Under the pieces are notes generated by a model that saw only the letters and a program-made list of their open reading frames with translations, had not been told where the DNA came from and ran no database searches. Positions 15,470 to 24,424 of a DNA stretch of 45,229 nucleotides are shown here, in pieces (the first letter of the stretch is position 1; every line of letters begins with the position of its first letter). This DNA comes from Treponema sp. (lineage in GTDB: Bacteria > Spirochaetota > Spirochaetia > Treponematales > Treponemataceae). The stretch covers positions 1 to 45,229 of the forward strand of contig JAILEY010000068.1 in NCBI GenBank assembly GCA_024687165.1, written 5' to 3'. The translations under genes were made by a program, and so were the position numbers.

Positions 15470-16282
15470 CTATTTTACAATATCCTGCAAAAGCTTGAGT
15501 ACTTTATCAGGACATGCAGAAATACAAGTTCCACATGAATCACACTTGCTGTAATCAATCTGCGGGATTCCACTTGAAACATCAATTGCCTGCTGAGGAC
15601 ATTTTTTTGCACAGATACCGCACTTAAAACATCCTGCAGCACAATCTTTTTTAATCTGAGGTTTATTTTCGTTGTGGCATGCACACAAAGCAACCGCACC
15701 CTTAACCTCAACGTTCTGCAGCTTAAACAGATGCTTTGGACACGCTTTAACACATTTTCCGCATCCAACGCATTTTTTATAATCTACAACCGGAAGTCCA
15801 TCCGCAGACATTTTAAGTGCACCAAACTGACATTGAGCAACACAGTCTCCAAGACCGATACAACCGAATGCACAGGCTTTAATTCCACCGACAGCAGACT
15901 GAACGGCAGTACAAGTCTGCACTCCTTCATAAATGCCTTTATCTTTTGCACATTCTTTTGAGCCCTGACACATAAGCACAACAGCTTTCTTTTCTGCACT
16001 GCCAGCATCGGCACCAAGAACTTTTGCAATTGCAGCGGCAACTGAAGGTCCGCCAGCAACACATCCGGTAACAGGAGCTTCACCTGCAACAACAGCAGCA
16101 GCAAAGGCATCACAGCCCGCATAACCACAGCCACCGCAGTTTCCGCCGGAAAGAACTTCCCTTATGGCAGAAATCTTTGGATCAACTTCAACGGCAAAAA
16201 TTTTCTTGAAAAGCCCGAGTAAAAGACCGAGTAAAAATCCGACTGCAACAGAGAGAATAATTGTATAAATAATTGTTGTCAT
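15470..16282 (-). CDS. rnfB: Rnf complex subunit B, polyferredoxin
   Basis: RnfB passes electrons from ferredoxin into the Rnf complex. The protein (270 aa) starts with a membrane anchor (IIYTIILSVAVGFLLGLLLG), then a [4Fe-4S] domain (GGNCGGCGYAGCDAFA, about 47-62), then further CxxCxxC-type clusters: KKCVGCGKCVKACP, CFKCGICAKKCP and KCDSCGTCISACP. It is the last gene of the rnf operon and lies 13 nt after rnfA. A MITE copy follows the stop. Confidence 0.95.
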   Translation of the reverse strand: MTTIIYTIILSVAVGFLLGLLLGLFKKIFAVEVDPKISAIREVLSGGNCGGCGYAGCDAFAAAVVAGEAPVTGCVAGGPSVAAAIAKVLGADAGSAEKKAVVLMCQGSKECAKDKGIYEGVQTCTAVQSAVGGIKACAFGCIGLGDCVAQCQFGALKMSADGLPVVDYKKCVGCGKCVKACPKHLFKLQNVEVKGAVALCACHNENKPQIKKDCAAGCFKCGICAKKCPQQAIDVSSGIPQIDYSKCDSCGTCISACPDKVLKLLQDIVK

Positions 16283-16295
16283 AAAACCGCTCCTC

Positions 16296-16871
16296 CTAAA
16301 TCAATCCCTTAAATCCAAGGAATGCAAGAGAAAGAAGTCCCGCAGCAACATAAAGAATCGGTGTTCCTTCAAAGCTCTTTGGAACTTTTGCAATCTTCAG
16401 TCTGCTTCTGACGCCGCTCATAATCACCATGCTCAAAATAAATCCTGCTGCAGTACCAAGTGCATAAACAAGACTCTGAACATAATTATAATTTTTTCCG
16501 ATACAGTTGATTGTTACACCAAGAACTGCACAGTTAGTTGTGATGAGCGCAAGATAAACACCCATTGAGCTGTAAAGTCCAGGTGCAGATTTTTTCAGAT
16601 AAAATTCAACGAGCTGAACGAGAGATGCAATAACAAGAATAAAAATCAATGTCTGCAAAAACTCAAGTCCACAAGGAACCATTACAAATTTATACAAAGG
16701 CCATGTAACAACAGTTGCAAGAATGATTACAAATGTAGTTGCAAGTCCCATGCCGGTTGCTTTTCCAGTTTCACTCGTCATTCCGATAAACGGACAGATT
16801 GCAAGATACTGAATGAAAACAACATTATCAACGATTGCGGATTTAATAAAAATTTTAAGCAAATCTGTCAT
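16296..16871 (-). CDS. rnfA: Rnf complex subunit A, membrane protein
   Basis: RnfA is an integral membrane subunit, homologous to RnfE and NqrE, that helps carry electrons through the membrane and couple them to ion movement. The protein has 191 residues and about six hydrophobic helices. The conserved element around ITTNCAVLGVT contains the cysteine that in the family binds a membrane iron-sulfur centre, and the start IKSAIVDNVVFIQYLAICPF is typical. It directly abuts rnfE (stop and start adjacent). Confidence 0.94.
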   Translation of the reverse strand: MTDLLKIFIKSAIVDNVVFIQYLAICPFIGMTSETGKATGMGLATTFVIILATVVTWPLYKFVMVPCGLEFLQTLIFILVIASLVQLVEFYLKKSAPGLYSSMGVYLALITTNCAVLGVTINCIGKNYNYVQSLVYALGTAAGFILSMVIMSGVRSRLKIAKVPKSFEGTPILYVAAGLLSLAFLGFKGLI

Positions 16872-17507
16872 TTATTTTTCCTCCACACCGTTTGATTTTT
16901 CAGCGGCTTTATTTTTGAAAAACTGAACAAAAGCACCAAGAAGACCGAACACAAGAAATCCTCCAGGAGCACTGTTCAAAAGCCCGATTCTGTATTCTTC
17001 AGGAATCAGAACTTTCTGCATGTCAGTTCCAGTAAGAATTGTTCCGTTTCCAAGAAGCTCACGAAAAAGAGAAATCAGTACAAGCACGATTGTATATCCT
17101 ATAGCCATACCGATTGCATCAAGAATTGAATTTCCAACATTATTTTTTGAAGCAAAAGATTCTACGCGTCCCATGATAATACAGTTAACTACAATGAGCG
17201 GAAGAAAAACTCCGAGTGCATCAAAAAGAGAGGGAAGAAATGCATTCAATACCAGCTGAACGATTGTTGTAAATGCTGCAATTACGATGATAAAAATCGG
17301 AAGTCGGATTGATGACGGAATTGTTTTTCTTAAAACACTGATTACAATTTCACTCATCAAAAGAACGAACATCATGCTCATTCCCATTCCGAAGCCGTTG
17401 AAAATGCTTGTTGTTACGCCGAGGGATGAGCACAATCCAATATTCAGAACCAAAAGCGGATTTTCCCTGATAATTCCGCCGGTCAAAATCTGCATCTGTC
17501 TGTTCAT
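16872..17507 (-). CDS. rnfE: Rnf complex subunit E, membrane protein
   Basis: RnfE pairs with RnfA in the membrane core. It has 211 residues, about six helices, the family start IIRENPLLVLNIGLCSSLGV and the cysteine element LIVVNCIIMGRVESFA. The C-terminal tail is charged and cytoplasmic (KNKAAEKSNGVEEK). The rnfG stop and rnfE start share one base (TGATG), indicating coupled translation. Confidence 0.94.
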   Translation of the reverse strand: MNRQMQILTGGIIRENPLLVLNIGLCSSLGVTTSIFNGFGMGMSMMFVLLMSEIVISVLRKTIPSSIRLPIFIIVIAAFTTIVQLVLNAFLPSLFDALGVFLPLIVVNCIIMGRVESFASKNNVGNSILDAIGMAIGYTIVLVLISLFRELLGNGTILTGTDMQKVLIPEEYRIGLLNSAPGGFLVFGLLGAFVQFFKNKAAEKSNGVEEK

Positions 17508-18100
17508 CAGTTTGCTCCTCCAAAATATTTAAGCATACTGCCTGTTGCCTGAGTCAGGAGATTTCCTGTTCCGCGGCTTGTAATTGTTGAACCTGTAATG
17601 GCATCAAAAGTCTGCCCCGGAATAAAGCCGTCTTTAGCATTTTTACCTTCAAACTGTCCGCAGAAAGTTTTTCCGTTTGGAAGCTTGAATGAAGGATCTT
17701 TTGCCTTAATACCAAATCCAGGAGAATCTGAAAGCTCAAGAAACTGAACTCCTGTAACTGTTCCGTCTTTGAGCATGCCGACCATCAGCGTACCTCTGTC
17801 ATAAGTCGGACCGTTTACCTGAACAACAGCACCGATTTCCTTACCGTCTTTCTTTGCAACATAAAATGACTGAATCGAAATTGTACTGTCTGTGCTTGCT
17901 TCAAATTCTTTTACTGCCTCAAATGAGGTTGCTTCAGACATTACAACTTTCATTGCAGCATTTGCTTTTTCAATTTTATTTTTTTCAATTACTGATGATG
18001 TAAAATTGTTAACAAGCGCAAGAATGGTGCAGCTTACCGCAGCAAAAAGTGCAAGAATGATTCCGAGCTTTACTGTTTCAATAGAATATTTACTGCTCAT
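17507..18100 (-). CDS. rnfG: Rnf complex subunit G, covalent FMN subunit
   Basis: RnfG carries FMN attached to a threonine. The protein (197 aa) has one N-terminal membrane helix (LGIILALFAAVSCTILALV) and an FMN-binding domain outside. The attachment motif is DAITGSTITSRG near residue 165, with the Thr of GSTIT as the expected flavin-bound residue. It overlaps rnfD by 11 bp at its start and rnfE by 1 bp at its end. Confidence 0.95.
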   Translation of the reverse strand: MSSKYSIETVKLGIILALFAAVSCTILALVNNFTSSVIEKNKIEKANAAMKVVMSEATSFEAVKEFEASTDSTISIQSFYVAKKDGKEIGAVVQVNGPTYDRGTLMVGMLKDGTVTGVQFLELSDSPGFGIKAKDPSFKLPNGKTFCGQFEGKNAKDGFIPGQTFDAITGSTITSRGTGNLLTQATGSMLKYFGGAN

Positions 18101-19121
18101 TTTTTACCTCCCTTGCATTTGCCACATCAAAATCCTGAATAATCTTTTTTGCAACAGGACGACGATTACCTTTTTTTCCGTAACCGTACATTCTTCCTGT
18201 AATATTATTGAGGAATGGAGTAAGGGTATTCATAATCAAAATACTGAACATTACGCCTTCAGGATAACCGCCGAAATTTCTGATGAGGAATGTAATAAGT
18301 CCACAGCCCGCACCAAAAATCAGTCTTCCGCCCTTTGTTAAAGGAGCAGTTGCATAATCAGTTACCATGAACACGGCACCGAACATAAGACCGCCTGTTA
18401 AAAGTGCAAGAAGAACATCTTTTCCGGCAGCAAATGTACAAAGTGCAACAGAAGCAACCATTGCAACAGGAGCCCTCCAGTCAATCACACGGATAAAAAG
18501 AAGGAACACAAAAGAAATAAGAATCAGCAGAACAGAAGTTTCACCGATACATCCCGCTCTGTTTCCATAGAAAAGCTGAAGGTATGCATCCTTTGAAACT
18601 TCAAAAGAGCCGCTTTTAATTTGAGAGAGGACTGTAGCCTGACTTACCGCATCAAGATTTGTTGCATGACTTACTGCATCAATTCCGCTTGAAGGGAAAA
18701 TCCATTTTGATCCCATTGCAGCCGGGAAACTCAGGAACATAAAAGCACGACCTGTCAGCGCAGGATTAAAAACATTGCTTCCAATTCCGCCGAAAAGTCC
18801 TTTTGCAATTACAACTGCAACAAGATCCCCTGTTAAAATCATCCATAAAGGAACGCTCGGACTGATTACAAGAGCAAGCATGATTCCTGAAACGACTGCA
18901 CTTAAATTTTTTACAGTTATTTTCTGCCCTGAAATTTTCTGGAACAATGCTTCAAAAATTACACAGCCCGCAACCGAAGTTAAAATTGCAGCAAGAGCCG
19001 GAGCTCCAAACAAAAGCACACCGTTAATGCATTCAGGAAGAAGCGCAATGATTACGGCAAACATTATTTTCTGAGTTGAAAGACCTTCTGAAAAATGAGG
19101 ACTTGAAGAAAGATGAATCAT
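18090..19121 (-). CDS. rnfD: Rnf complex subunit D, membrane FMN subunit
   Basis: RnfD is a multi-helix subunit with covalently bound FMN and is a likely ion path. The protein has 343 residues and 8-9 hydrophobic segments. The flavin attachment region is seen in SHATNLDAVSQATVLSQIK, where the Ser-x-Ala-Thr type motif holds the modified Thr. GGIGSNVFNPALTGRAFMFL is the conserved loop. It overlaps rnfC by 4 bp (ATGA). Confidence 0.93.
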   Translation of the reverse strand: MIHLSSSPHFSEGLSTQKIMFAVIIALLPECINGVLLFGAPALAAILTSVAGCVIFEALFQKISGQKITVKNLSAVVSGIMLALVISPSVPLWMILTGDLVAVVIAKGLFGGIGSNVFNPALTGRAFMFLSFPAAMGSKWIFPSSGIDAVSHATNLDAVSQATVLSQIKSGSFEVSKDAYLQLFYGNRAGCIGETSVLLILISFVFLLFIRVIDWRAPVAMVASVALCTFAAGKDVLLALLTGGLMFGAVFMVTDYATAPLTKGGRLIFGAGCGLITFLIRNFGGYPEGVMFSILIMNTLTPFLNNITGRMYGYGKKGNRRPVAKKIIQDFDVANAREVKNEQ

Positions 19122-20479
19122 TTTTTGTCACCTCCGCATGAATTCTGTTTTGCACGTTCTGCAGCCATCTGTGCGCGGACAATTCCTTTACCCATTCTGA
19201 TTCTCTGGACAAGGCGGATATTTGCAGGACAAACATAAGAACAGCATCCGCATTCAATACAATCCATAAGTCCAAATTTCTTTGCTTTTGTCGTGTTATC
19301 AGCTTCAAGCTCACGAATCATAAGAACCGGAGAAAGATGCATAGGACACGCATCAATACAGGCACCGCAGCTTATACACTGATCTTCATCAACAAGATAA
19401 GTTTCTTTTTCAGTCAGGAAAGTTACGCCGCTTGTTCCTTTTGCAACAGGAAATTCTACAGAAGGCATTGCAAATCCCATCATAGGACCGCCTGAAATGA
19501 TTTTTGCAGCTGCATTTTCTTTAAGAGTAAAAACAGAAGGTATGAGGTCGCTTACAAGAGTTCCAACAGGCACTTTTATGTTACACGGCTTTTCAACCGC
19601 ACCACCGCTGATTGTAAGCACACGGTCAACAACAGGCATACCTAATCTGAAGGCATCACTAACGGCACACAAAGTTCCTACGTTACTGATTATTGCTCCT
19701 GCATCAGCCGGAAGTTTTCCACTCGGAATTTCTACACCGAGACATGCGGAAACAATGAACTTTTCAGATCCCTGCGGATACTTTGTTTTTACAAGCATGA
19801 CTTCAATATCATCCGCATAACCTTTTTCAATTATTTCTTTTTCAAGAATTGGTTTTATGTAAGCCTTATTATCTTCAAGGGCAATGATTCCAGCCGCACC
19901 CGTAAGATTCAAAACGATTGCAAGACCATCTATAAGTCGCCCCGGAGTTTCCTGCATAGTACGTTCATCGCATGTAAGATACGGTTCACATTCAGCAGCA
20001 TTTACAAGAACATATTCAATTTCTTTATCTTCAGGCGGATTGAATTTAACATGTGCCGGGAAACTTGCGCCACCCTGACCTACAATTCCTGCCTCACGAA
20101 TACGCTCAAGAACTTTTTCACGGTCAGATTTAAACGGATCAAGAGGCTCCATAAATTCCGTTCTGCCAGATTCATCTGCTTCAATTACAATGCAGGGAAC
20201 ATTCATATTTCCCGTAACAAGGCAATTCTGAATTTTTTTGACTTTACCAGCTATAGATGCATGCACTGGTGCAGACATAAATTTATCACTAGCAGCAATT
20301 TTCTGTCCGCGTGCAACAAGATCTCCGACTTTGACAAGAGGTTCATTAGGGGCCCCCCCCATCGTTACAGGAATAGTCACCGTTTTTGATTCAGGAAAAA
20401 CAGAAACAATAGCACAGCCGTTGCTCAGCTCCTTCATCTCTTCCGGATGGATTCCACCTTTAAATGTATGTGTGTTCAT
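19118..20479 (-). CDS. rnfC: Rnf complex subunit C, NADH-side flavoprotein
   Basis: RnfC exchanges electrons with NAD(H). From the ATG at 20479 it has 453 residues: a biotinyl/barrel-like start (HTFKGGIHPEE), the NADH/FMN Rossmann region with GQGGASFPAHVK and LVNAAECEPYLTCDE, then two [4Fe-4S] motifs, QCISCGACIDACP and DCIECGCCSYVCP. The frame stays open to 20530, but TATAAT lies 7 nt before 20479 and only this start gives the family N-terminus. Codons 40-43 contain a run of eight G on the coding strand, which is odd in this AT-rich gene. First gene of rnfCDGEAB. Confidence 0.95.
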   Translation of the reverse strand: MNTHTFKGGIHPEEMKELSNGCAIVSVFPESKTVTIPVTMGGAPNEPLVKVGDLVARGQKIAASDKFMSAPVHASIAGKVKKIQNCLVTGNMNVPCIVIEADESGRTEFMEPLDPFKSDREKVLERIREAGIVGQGGASFPAHVKFNPPEDKEIEYVLVNAAECEPYLTCDERTMQETPGRLIDGLAIVLNLTGAAGIIALEDNKAYIKPILEKEIIEKGYADDIEVMLVKTKYPQGSEKFIVSACLGVEIPSGKLPADAGAIISNVGTLCAVSDAFRLGMPVVDRVLTISGGAVEKPCNIKVPVGTLVSDLIPSVFTLKENAAAKIISGGPMMGFAMPSVEFPVAKGTSGVTFLTEKETYLVDEDQCISCGACIDACPMHLSPVLMIRELEADNTTKAKKFGLMDCIECGCCSYVCPANIRLVQRIRMGKGIVRAQMAAERAKQNSCGGDKK

Positions 20480-20486
20480 AAGGAAG

Positions 20487-20515
20487 ATTATAATATAATA
20501 TACGTTTTTTTTCAT
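20487..20515 (-). promoter_or_regulatory. Promoter of the rnf operon, probably leaderless
   Basis: Minus strand: ATGAAA (20510-20515), 17 bp, TATAAT (20487-20492), 7 nt, ATG (20479). No Shine-Dalgarno is present. Confidence 0.6.
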
Positions 20516-20530
20516 ATAGAATTCAGTCAT

Positions 20531-20700
20531 AAGGGGATTAAAAATTACGACTGAAAGAAGAAAAGCAAAATAAAAATGTTATTGATAAAGAAGATACAGA
20601 AAACAATGGAAGCGGGGACCCATAAATCAGAGTTTAAATTTAGAGTTCCAAAATGACATTATTGAAAAAATTGTAAAAAAAGAGAGGCAAATATAGCTTA
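20531..20700 (+). other. Intergenic stretch with possible gene relic
   Basis: Between rnfC and the pfl promoters, the plus strand holds protein-like fragments in different frames, for example HKSEFKFRVPK followed after a frame change by NDIIEKIVKKERQI. This could be the worn remnant of a small DNA-binding or antitoxin-type gene, but the fragments are short and may be chance. No other structure is evident. Confidence 0.2.
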
Positions 20701-20707
20701 CTCAATA

Positions 20708-20771
20708 TTGAAAGTATATGATGTTTGAAGTATACTGTTGCTTGAAAAAAACTCGTTTAAACCCTTATAAA
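20708..20771 (+). promoter_or_regulatory. Two tandem promoters of pflB
   Basis: P1 is TTGAAA (20708-20713), 17 bp, TATACT (20731-20736). P2 is TTGAAA (20742-20747), 18 bp, TATAAA (20766-20771). Both leave a leader that contains a strong GGAGG (20800-20804) before ATG 20813. Two promoters and a strong site fit the high expression expected for pyruvate formate-lyase. Confidence 0.65.
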
Positions 20772-20812
20772 TATAGAGCAAAAACAGTTTTAATTTTTTG
20801 GAGGTATATACC

Positions 20813-23152
20813 ATGGAAATGAAACCAGAATGGGAAGGATTCAATCCAAAAGGTGCATGGACATCAGAAGTAAATGTTCGTGACTTTATCCAGGCTAACT
20901 ATACACCATACGATGGTGATGCATCATTCTTAGTTGGACCTACAGCTGCAACAAACAAATTGTTTGATGAACTTCAGAAGCTTCAGAAGGCAGAACATGA
21001 CAAGGTTTCTGTTGGTCTTGACGGAAAAGAAAGAACTGGTGTTCTTGAACTTGAAACAGAAAAGGTTACAAGCCTTACAGCTTATGATGCTGCTTACATC
21101 TGTCCAGAAGGAAAAGAACTTGAACAGGTTGTTGGTCTCCAGACAGATAAGCCTTTGAAACGTGCATTCATGCCTTATGGTGGAATTAAAATGGCTGTTC
21201 AGTCATGTGAAATGTACGGATACAAAGTAAATCCAGAACTCAAGCGCGTATTCACAGAATACCACAAGACACACAGTGACGCAGTATTTGATATATATGC
21301 TCCAGAACACAGAGCAGTACGTTCAGCACACATTTTGACAGGTTTGCCTGATACATACGGACGTGGACGTATCGTTGGTGACTACCGCCGTGTTGCTTTG
21401 TACGGTATCGATCAGTTGATCGCTTACAAGCAGGAAGATTTCAACAACATTGGTGACGGAACAATGTCAGAAGAAGTTATCCGTCTCCGCGAAGAAGTTG
21501 CAGAACAGATCAAAGCCCTCAAGGGTATGAAAGAAATGGCTGCAAAATACGGATTCGATATTTCTAAGCCAGCTAAAACAGCAAAAGAAGCATTCCAGTG
21601 GCTCTACTTCGGTTACCTTGCTGCAATCAAAACACAGAACGGTGCAGCTATGTCTGTAGGTCGTATCTCTACATTCCTCGACATCTACATCGAACGTGAT
21701 CTTAAAAACGGTACTCTCACAGAAGAAAAGGCACAGGAACTTGTTGACCACATGGTTATGAAGTTCCGTATGGTTCGCTTTGCACGTATCGAAGCTTACA
21801 ACCAGCTCTTCTCTGGTGACCCGATCTGGGCTACACTCGAAGTTGGTGGACTTGGACAGGACGGACGTTCAATGGTTACAAAGAACGACTACCGCTTCCT
21901 CCACACATTGGAAAACATGGGTCCTTCTCCAGAGCCAAACATGACAGTTCTCTATTCAAAGAGACTCAACGACAACTTCCGCAAGTACTGTGCAAAGATT
22001 TCTATCGACACATCTTCAATCCAGTACGAAAACGACGATACAATGCGCCCAGTTTGGGGTGATGATTACTCAATCTGCTGTTGTGTTTCTGCAACTCAGA
22101 CTGGTAAGGAAATGCAGTTCTTCGGTGCACGTGCAAACCTCGCTAAGGCTCTTCTTTACGCATTCAACGGTGGTAAAGACGAACACCTCAAGAAAGGTAT
22201 CCAGATTGGACCTAACTACGAACCAATCAGCTTCGACACAATCGATGCTTCTAACTATGACATCGTTGTTCAGAAGTACCTCAAGATGCTCGAATGGCTC
22301 GCTGGTGTATATGTAAATGTATTGAACGGAATTCACTACATGCACGATAAGTACTACTACGAAGCAGCTGAACTTGCTTTGGAAGATACAAACGTACATC
22401 GTACATTCGCTACTGGTATTGCAGGTTTCTCTCACGTTGTTGACTCACTCTCAGCTATGAAATATGCAAAAGTTCACGTTGAACGCGAACAGTATCAGGT
22501 AAAAGACAAGGCTGGAAACGTAGTTGATACAGTAACTCTCGTAAAAGACTTCAAGGTAGAAGGTGACTTCCCACGCTACGGTCAGGATGATGATCGCGCT
22601 GACGAAATCGCTGTATGGTTGCTCAAGACATTCATGAACATGATCAAGAAGCACCCAACATACCGCAATGCTGAACCAACAACATCTATCCTTACAATTA
22701 CTTCTAACGTTGTATACGGTAAGGCTACAGGTGCTCTTCCTAACGGACGTCCAGCAGGTGCTCCATTCTCTCCTGGTGCTTCTCCATCTTACGGTGCAGA
22801 AACAAAGGGTCTCATCAAGTCTTTGAACTCTGTTGCTAAACTCCCATATCACTACGCACTTGATGGTATCTCTAATACGCAGACAATCAACCCGACTGCT
22901 CTCGGTCACGAAAAGAACGAACAGATCGGAAACCTTGTAAACGTTCTCGACGGATACTTCTCACAGGGATCACACCACTTGAACGTAAACGTATTCGGTG
23001 TTGAAAAGCTCAAGGATTGTCAGGCACATCCAGAAAAGCCAGAATATGCAAACTTCACAGTTCGCGTTTCAGGTTACGCTGTACGCTTCATCAACCTTAC
23101 AAAGGAACAGCAGGACGACGTTATTGCTCGTACTTGCCACGCTGCCCTCTAG
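20813..23152 (+). CDS. pflB: Pyruvate formate-lyase
   Basis: PflB splits pyruvate with CoA into acetyl-CoA and formate through a glycyl radical. From ATG 20813 the product has 779 residues. The catalytic cysteine region is [19 protein letters not shown], and the radical glycine is in [10 protein letters not shown], 25 residues from the end (Gly754). The frame extends to a TTG at 20798, but that codon lies just before the GGAGG site, which instead fits the ATG 8 nt downstream. Codon use is richer in C-ending codons (TTC, AAC, CTC, CGT) than in neighbouring genes, a usual sign of very high expression. Followed by its own terminator and then the activase gene. Confidence 0.97.
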   Translation: MEMKPEWEGFNPKGAWTSEVNVRDFIQANYTPYDGDASFLVGPTAATNKLFDELQKLQKAEHDKVSVGLDGKERTGVLELETEKVTSLTAYDAAYICPEGKELEQVVGLQTDKPLKRAFMPYGGIKMAVQSCEMYGYKVNPELKRVFTEYHKTHSDAVFDIYAPEHRAVRSAHILTGLPDTYGRGRIVGDYRRVALYGIDQLIAYKQEDFNNIGDGTMSEEVIRLREEVAEQIKALKGMKEMAAKYGFDISKPAKTAKEAFQWLYFGYLAAIKTQNGAAMSVGRISTFLDIYIERDLKNGTLTEEKAQELVDHMVMKFRMVRFARIEAYNQLFSGDPIWATLEVGGLGQDGRSMVTKNDYRFLHTLENMGPSPEPNMTVLYSKRLNDNFRKYCAKISIDTSSIQYENDDTMRPVWGDDYSICCCVSATQTGKEMQFFGARANLAKALLYAFNGGKDEHLKKGIQIGPNYEPISFDTIDASNYDIVVQKYLKMLEWLAGVYVNVLNGIHYMHDKYYYEAAELALEDTNVHRTFATGIAGFSHVVDSLSAMKYAKVHVEREQYQVKDKAGNVVDTVTLVKDFKVEGDFPRYGQDDDRADEIAVWLLKTFMNMIKKHPTYRNAEPTTSILTITSNVVYGKATGALPNGRPAGAPFSPGASPSYGAETKGLIKSLNSVAKLPYHYALDGISNTQTINPTALGHEKNEQIGNLVNVLDGYFSQGSHHLNVNVFGVEKLKDCQAHPEKPEYANFTVRVSGYAVRFINLTKEQQDDVIARTCHAAL

Positions 23153-23188
23153 CTTATAATGATGCATAATAAAGTTACTTTGTAACGT

Positions 23189-23224
23189 AAAGTCCGTTGC
23201 CGTTTTGGTGACGGACTTTTTTTT
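23189..23224 (+). terminator. Terminator of pflB
   Basis: AAAGTCCGT (23189-23197) pairs with ACGGACTTT (23211-23219), followed by T to 23224. A smaller hairpin, GTTAC/GTAAC (23174-23186), precedes it. This separates pflB from pflA, which has its own TATAAT at 23238-23243. Confidence 0.85.
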
Positions 23225-23270
23225 ATTTTTATGATAGTATAATCTTAATTTGATTTTTACAGAGGCGATT

Positions 23271-24017
23271 ATGGAAGGCTACATTCATCAGATAGAAAGT
23301 TTCGGCTGTGCAGACGGACCTGGTTCAAGATTCATTATTTTCTTTTCGGGCTGTCCTTTACGCTGCTTATATTGTCATAATCCTGATACCTGGAATATGA
23401 CAGATGGAACAAAATATACTGCAGCACAATTACTGGACGAAGCTGAAAGCTGCAGAGGCTACTGGGGAAGTAAAGGCGGAATTACAGTCAGCGGCGGAGA
23501 ACCATTGTTCCAGATTGATTTTTTAATCGAGCTTTTTACAGAAGCAAAAAAACGAAACATCAACACCTGCATCGACACTTCCGGGGCACCATTTAAAAAA
23601 GAAGGTGAATGGTTTGAAAAATTTAAGAAGCTCATGGAAGTCACTGACATACTGCTTATGGACATTAAGCATATTGATGAAGAAGAACATATAAAACTTA
23701 CAGGCAAAAGCGGTAAAAATATCCGTGAAATGTTTGCATACCTTGATGAAATCAAAAAGCCTATCTGGATTCGTCACGTACTTGTTCCGGGCATCACAGA
23801 CATTGATGAATATCTTATTAAAACTAGGGATTTTATCCGCACACTTTCAAATGTTCAGCGGGTAGAAATTCTTCCTTACCACGGGCTTGGTGCAATGAAA
23901 TATAAAGACTTGGGCCTGGATTATAAATTGAAAGATCTTGAAAGTCCAAGCGCAGAAAGAGTAGCACACGCAAAAGAAATTCTTGAATGCGAAAAATACA
24001 ACGCATGGCAAAAATAA
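23271..24017 (+). CDS. pflA: Pyruvate formate-lyase activating enzyme
   Basis: This radical-SAM enzyme puts the glycyl radical on PflB. The cluster motif CxxxCxxC is in SGCPLRCLYCHNPDTW, with the SAM-binding GGE element in ITVSGGEPLF. The product has 248 residues from ATG 23271, which follows AGAGGCG; an upstream in-frame start at 23250 would lie before that site. The gene sits directly after pflB but behind a terminator and a TATAAT (23238-23243), so it may be expressed separately at a lower level, as suits an activase. Confidence 0.95.
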   Translation: MEGYIHQIESFGCADGPGSRFIIFFSGCPLRCLYCHNPDTWNMTDGTKYTAAQLLDEAESCRGYWGSKGGITVSGGEPLFQIDFLIELFTEAKKRNINTCIDTSGAPFKKEGEWFEKFKKLMEVTDILLMDIKHIDEEEHIKLTGKSGKNIREMFAYLDEIKKPIWIRHVLVPGITDIDEYLIKTRDFIRTLSNVQRVEILPYHGLGAMKYKDLGLDYKLKDLESPSAERVAHAKEILECEKYNAWQK

Positions 24018-24067
24018 AAAATGCACCTTCTGAAATCAAACTTTATCAGTTCAGTTTCAGGGGTGCA
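24016..24067 (-). terminator. Terminator facing the ACT gene, possibly bidirectional
   Basis: Arms 24022-24035 and 24055-24067 (TGCACC...CTGAAA against TTTCAG...GGTGCA) form a hairpin between the convergent pflA and ACT genes. On the minus strand it is followed by a T run. Confidence 0.7.
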
Positions 24068-24103
24068 CTTCAAAATATTCAGTATTTAATTTTATTCTGA
24101 CTT

Positions 24104-24373
24104 TTAGATTCTGTGCATTGCAGAAAAAACTTTTTCATTCATAAGATTGATTTCAACACCAAGATTTTCAGCTTCTGCAGTAAGATCTTTTCTTGCAGTA
24201 TCAATATCGATATCAGCCTTATCAAATTCAACCATCATCATCATTACAAAATTACCACTCAAAATTGTCTGTGTAATATCCGCAATGTTGATTGAATGCT
24301 GTGCAAGGTATGCAGAAACTTTTGCAATGATACCAACTTTATCGCCACCAACGACTGTAATAATTCCTTTCAT
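24104..24373 (-). CDS. ACT-domain protein of the UPF0237 family
   Basis: The protein has 89 residues and is a single ACT domain of the glycine-cleavage-repressor-like group: MKGIITVVGGDKVGIIAKV, then NIADITQTILSGNFVMMMMV. Stand-alone ACT proteins of this type probably sense an amino acid or another small ligand; the ligand here is unknown. A GAGG site lies 7 nt before the ATG. It lies 51 nt after the SpoU methyltransferase gene, in the same direction. Confidence 0.85.
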   Translation of the reverse strand: MKGIITVVGGDKVGIIAKVSAYLAQHSINIADITQTILSGNFVMMMMVEFDKADIDIDTARKDLTAEAENLGVEINLMNEKVFSAMHRI

Positions 24374-24424
24374 AAATAAACCTCAATTAAAAGATACTTT
24401 GTAATTTTAATGAAAATCAAAAAA

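Noticed and set aside
20480-20530. Longer N-terminus of RnfC
   Set aside because: The extra residues are hydrophobic, unlike the family, and the region contains the TATAAT promoter box.
20798-20812. TTG start of pflB five codons upstream
   Set aside because: That start would place the GGAGG inside the coding region; the ATG at 20813 is correctly spaced from it.
22070-22909. Minus-strand frames inside pflB
   Set aside because: They are rich in Cys and Val, as is usual for the reverse of highly biased codons, and have no start signals.
23174-23186. GTTAC/GTAAC hairpin after pflB as a separate regulatory element
   Set aside because: It is only 5 bp, lies directly before a full terminator, and needs no separate function.
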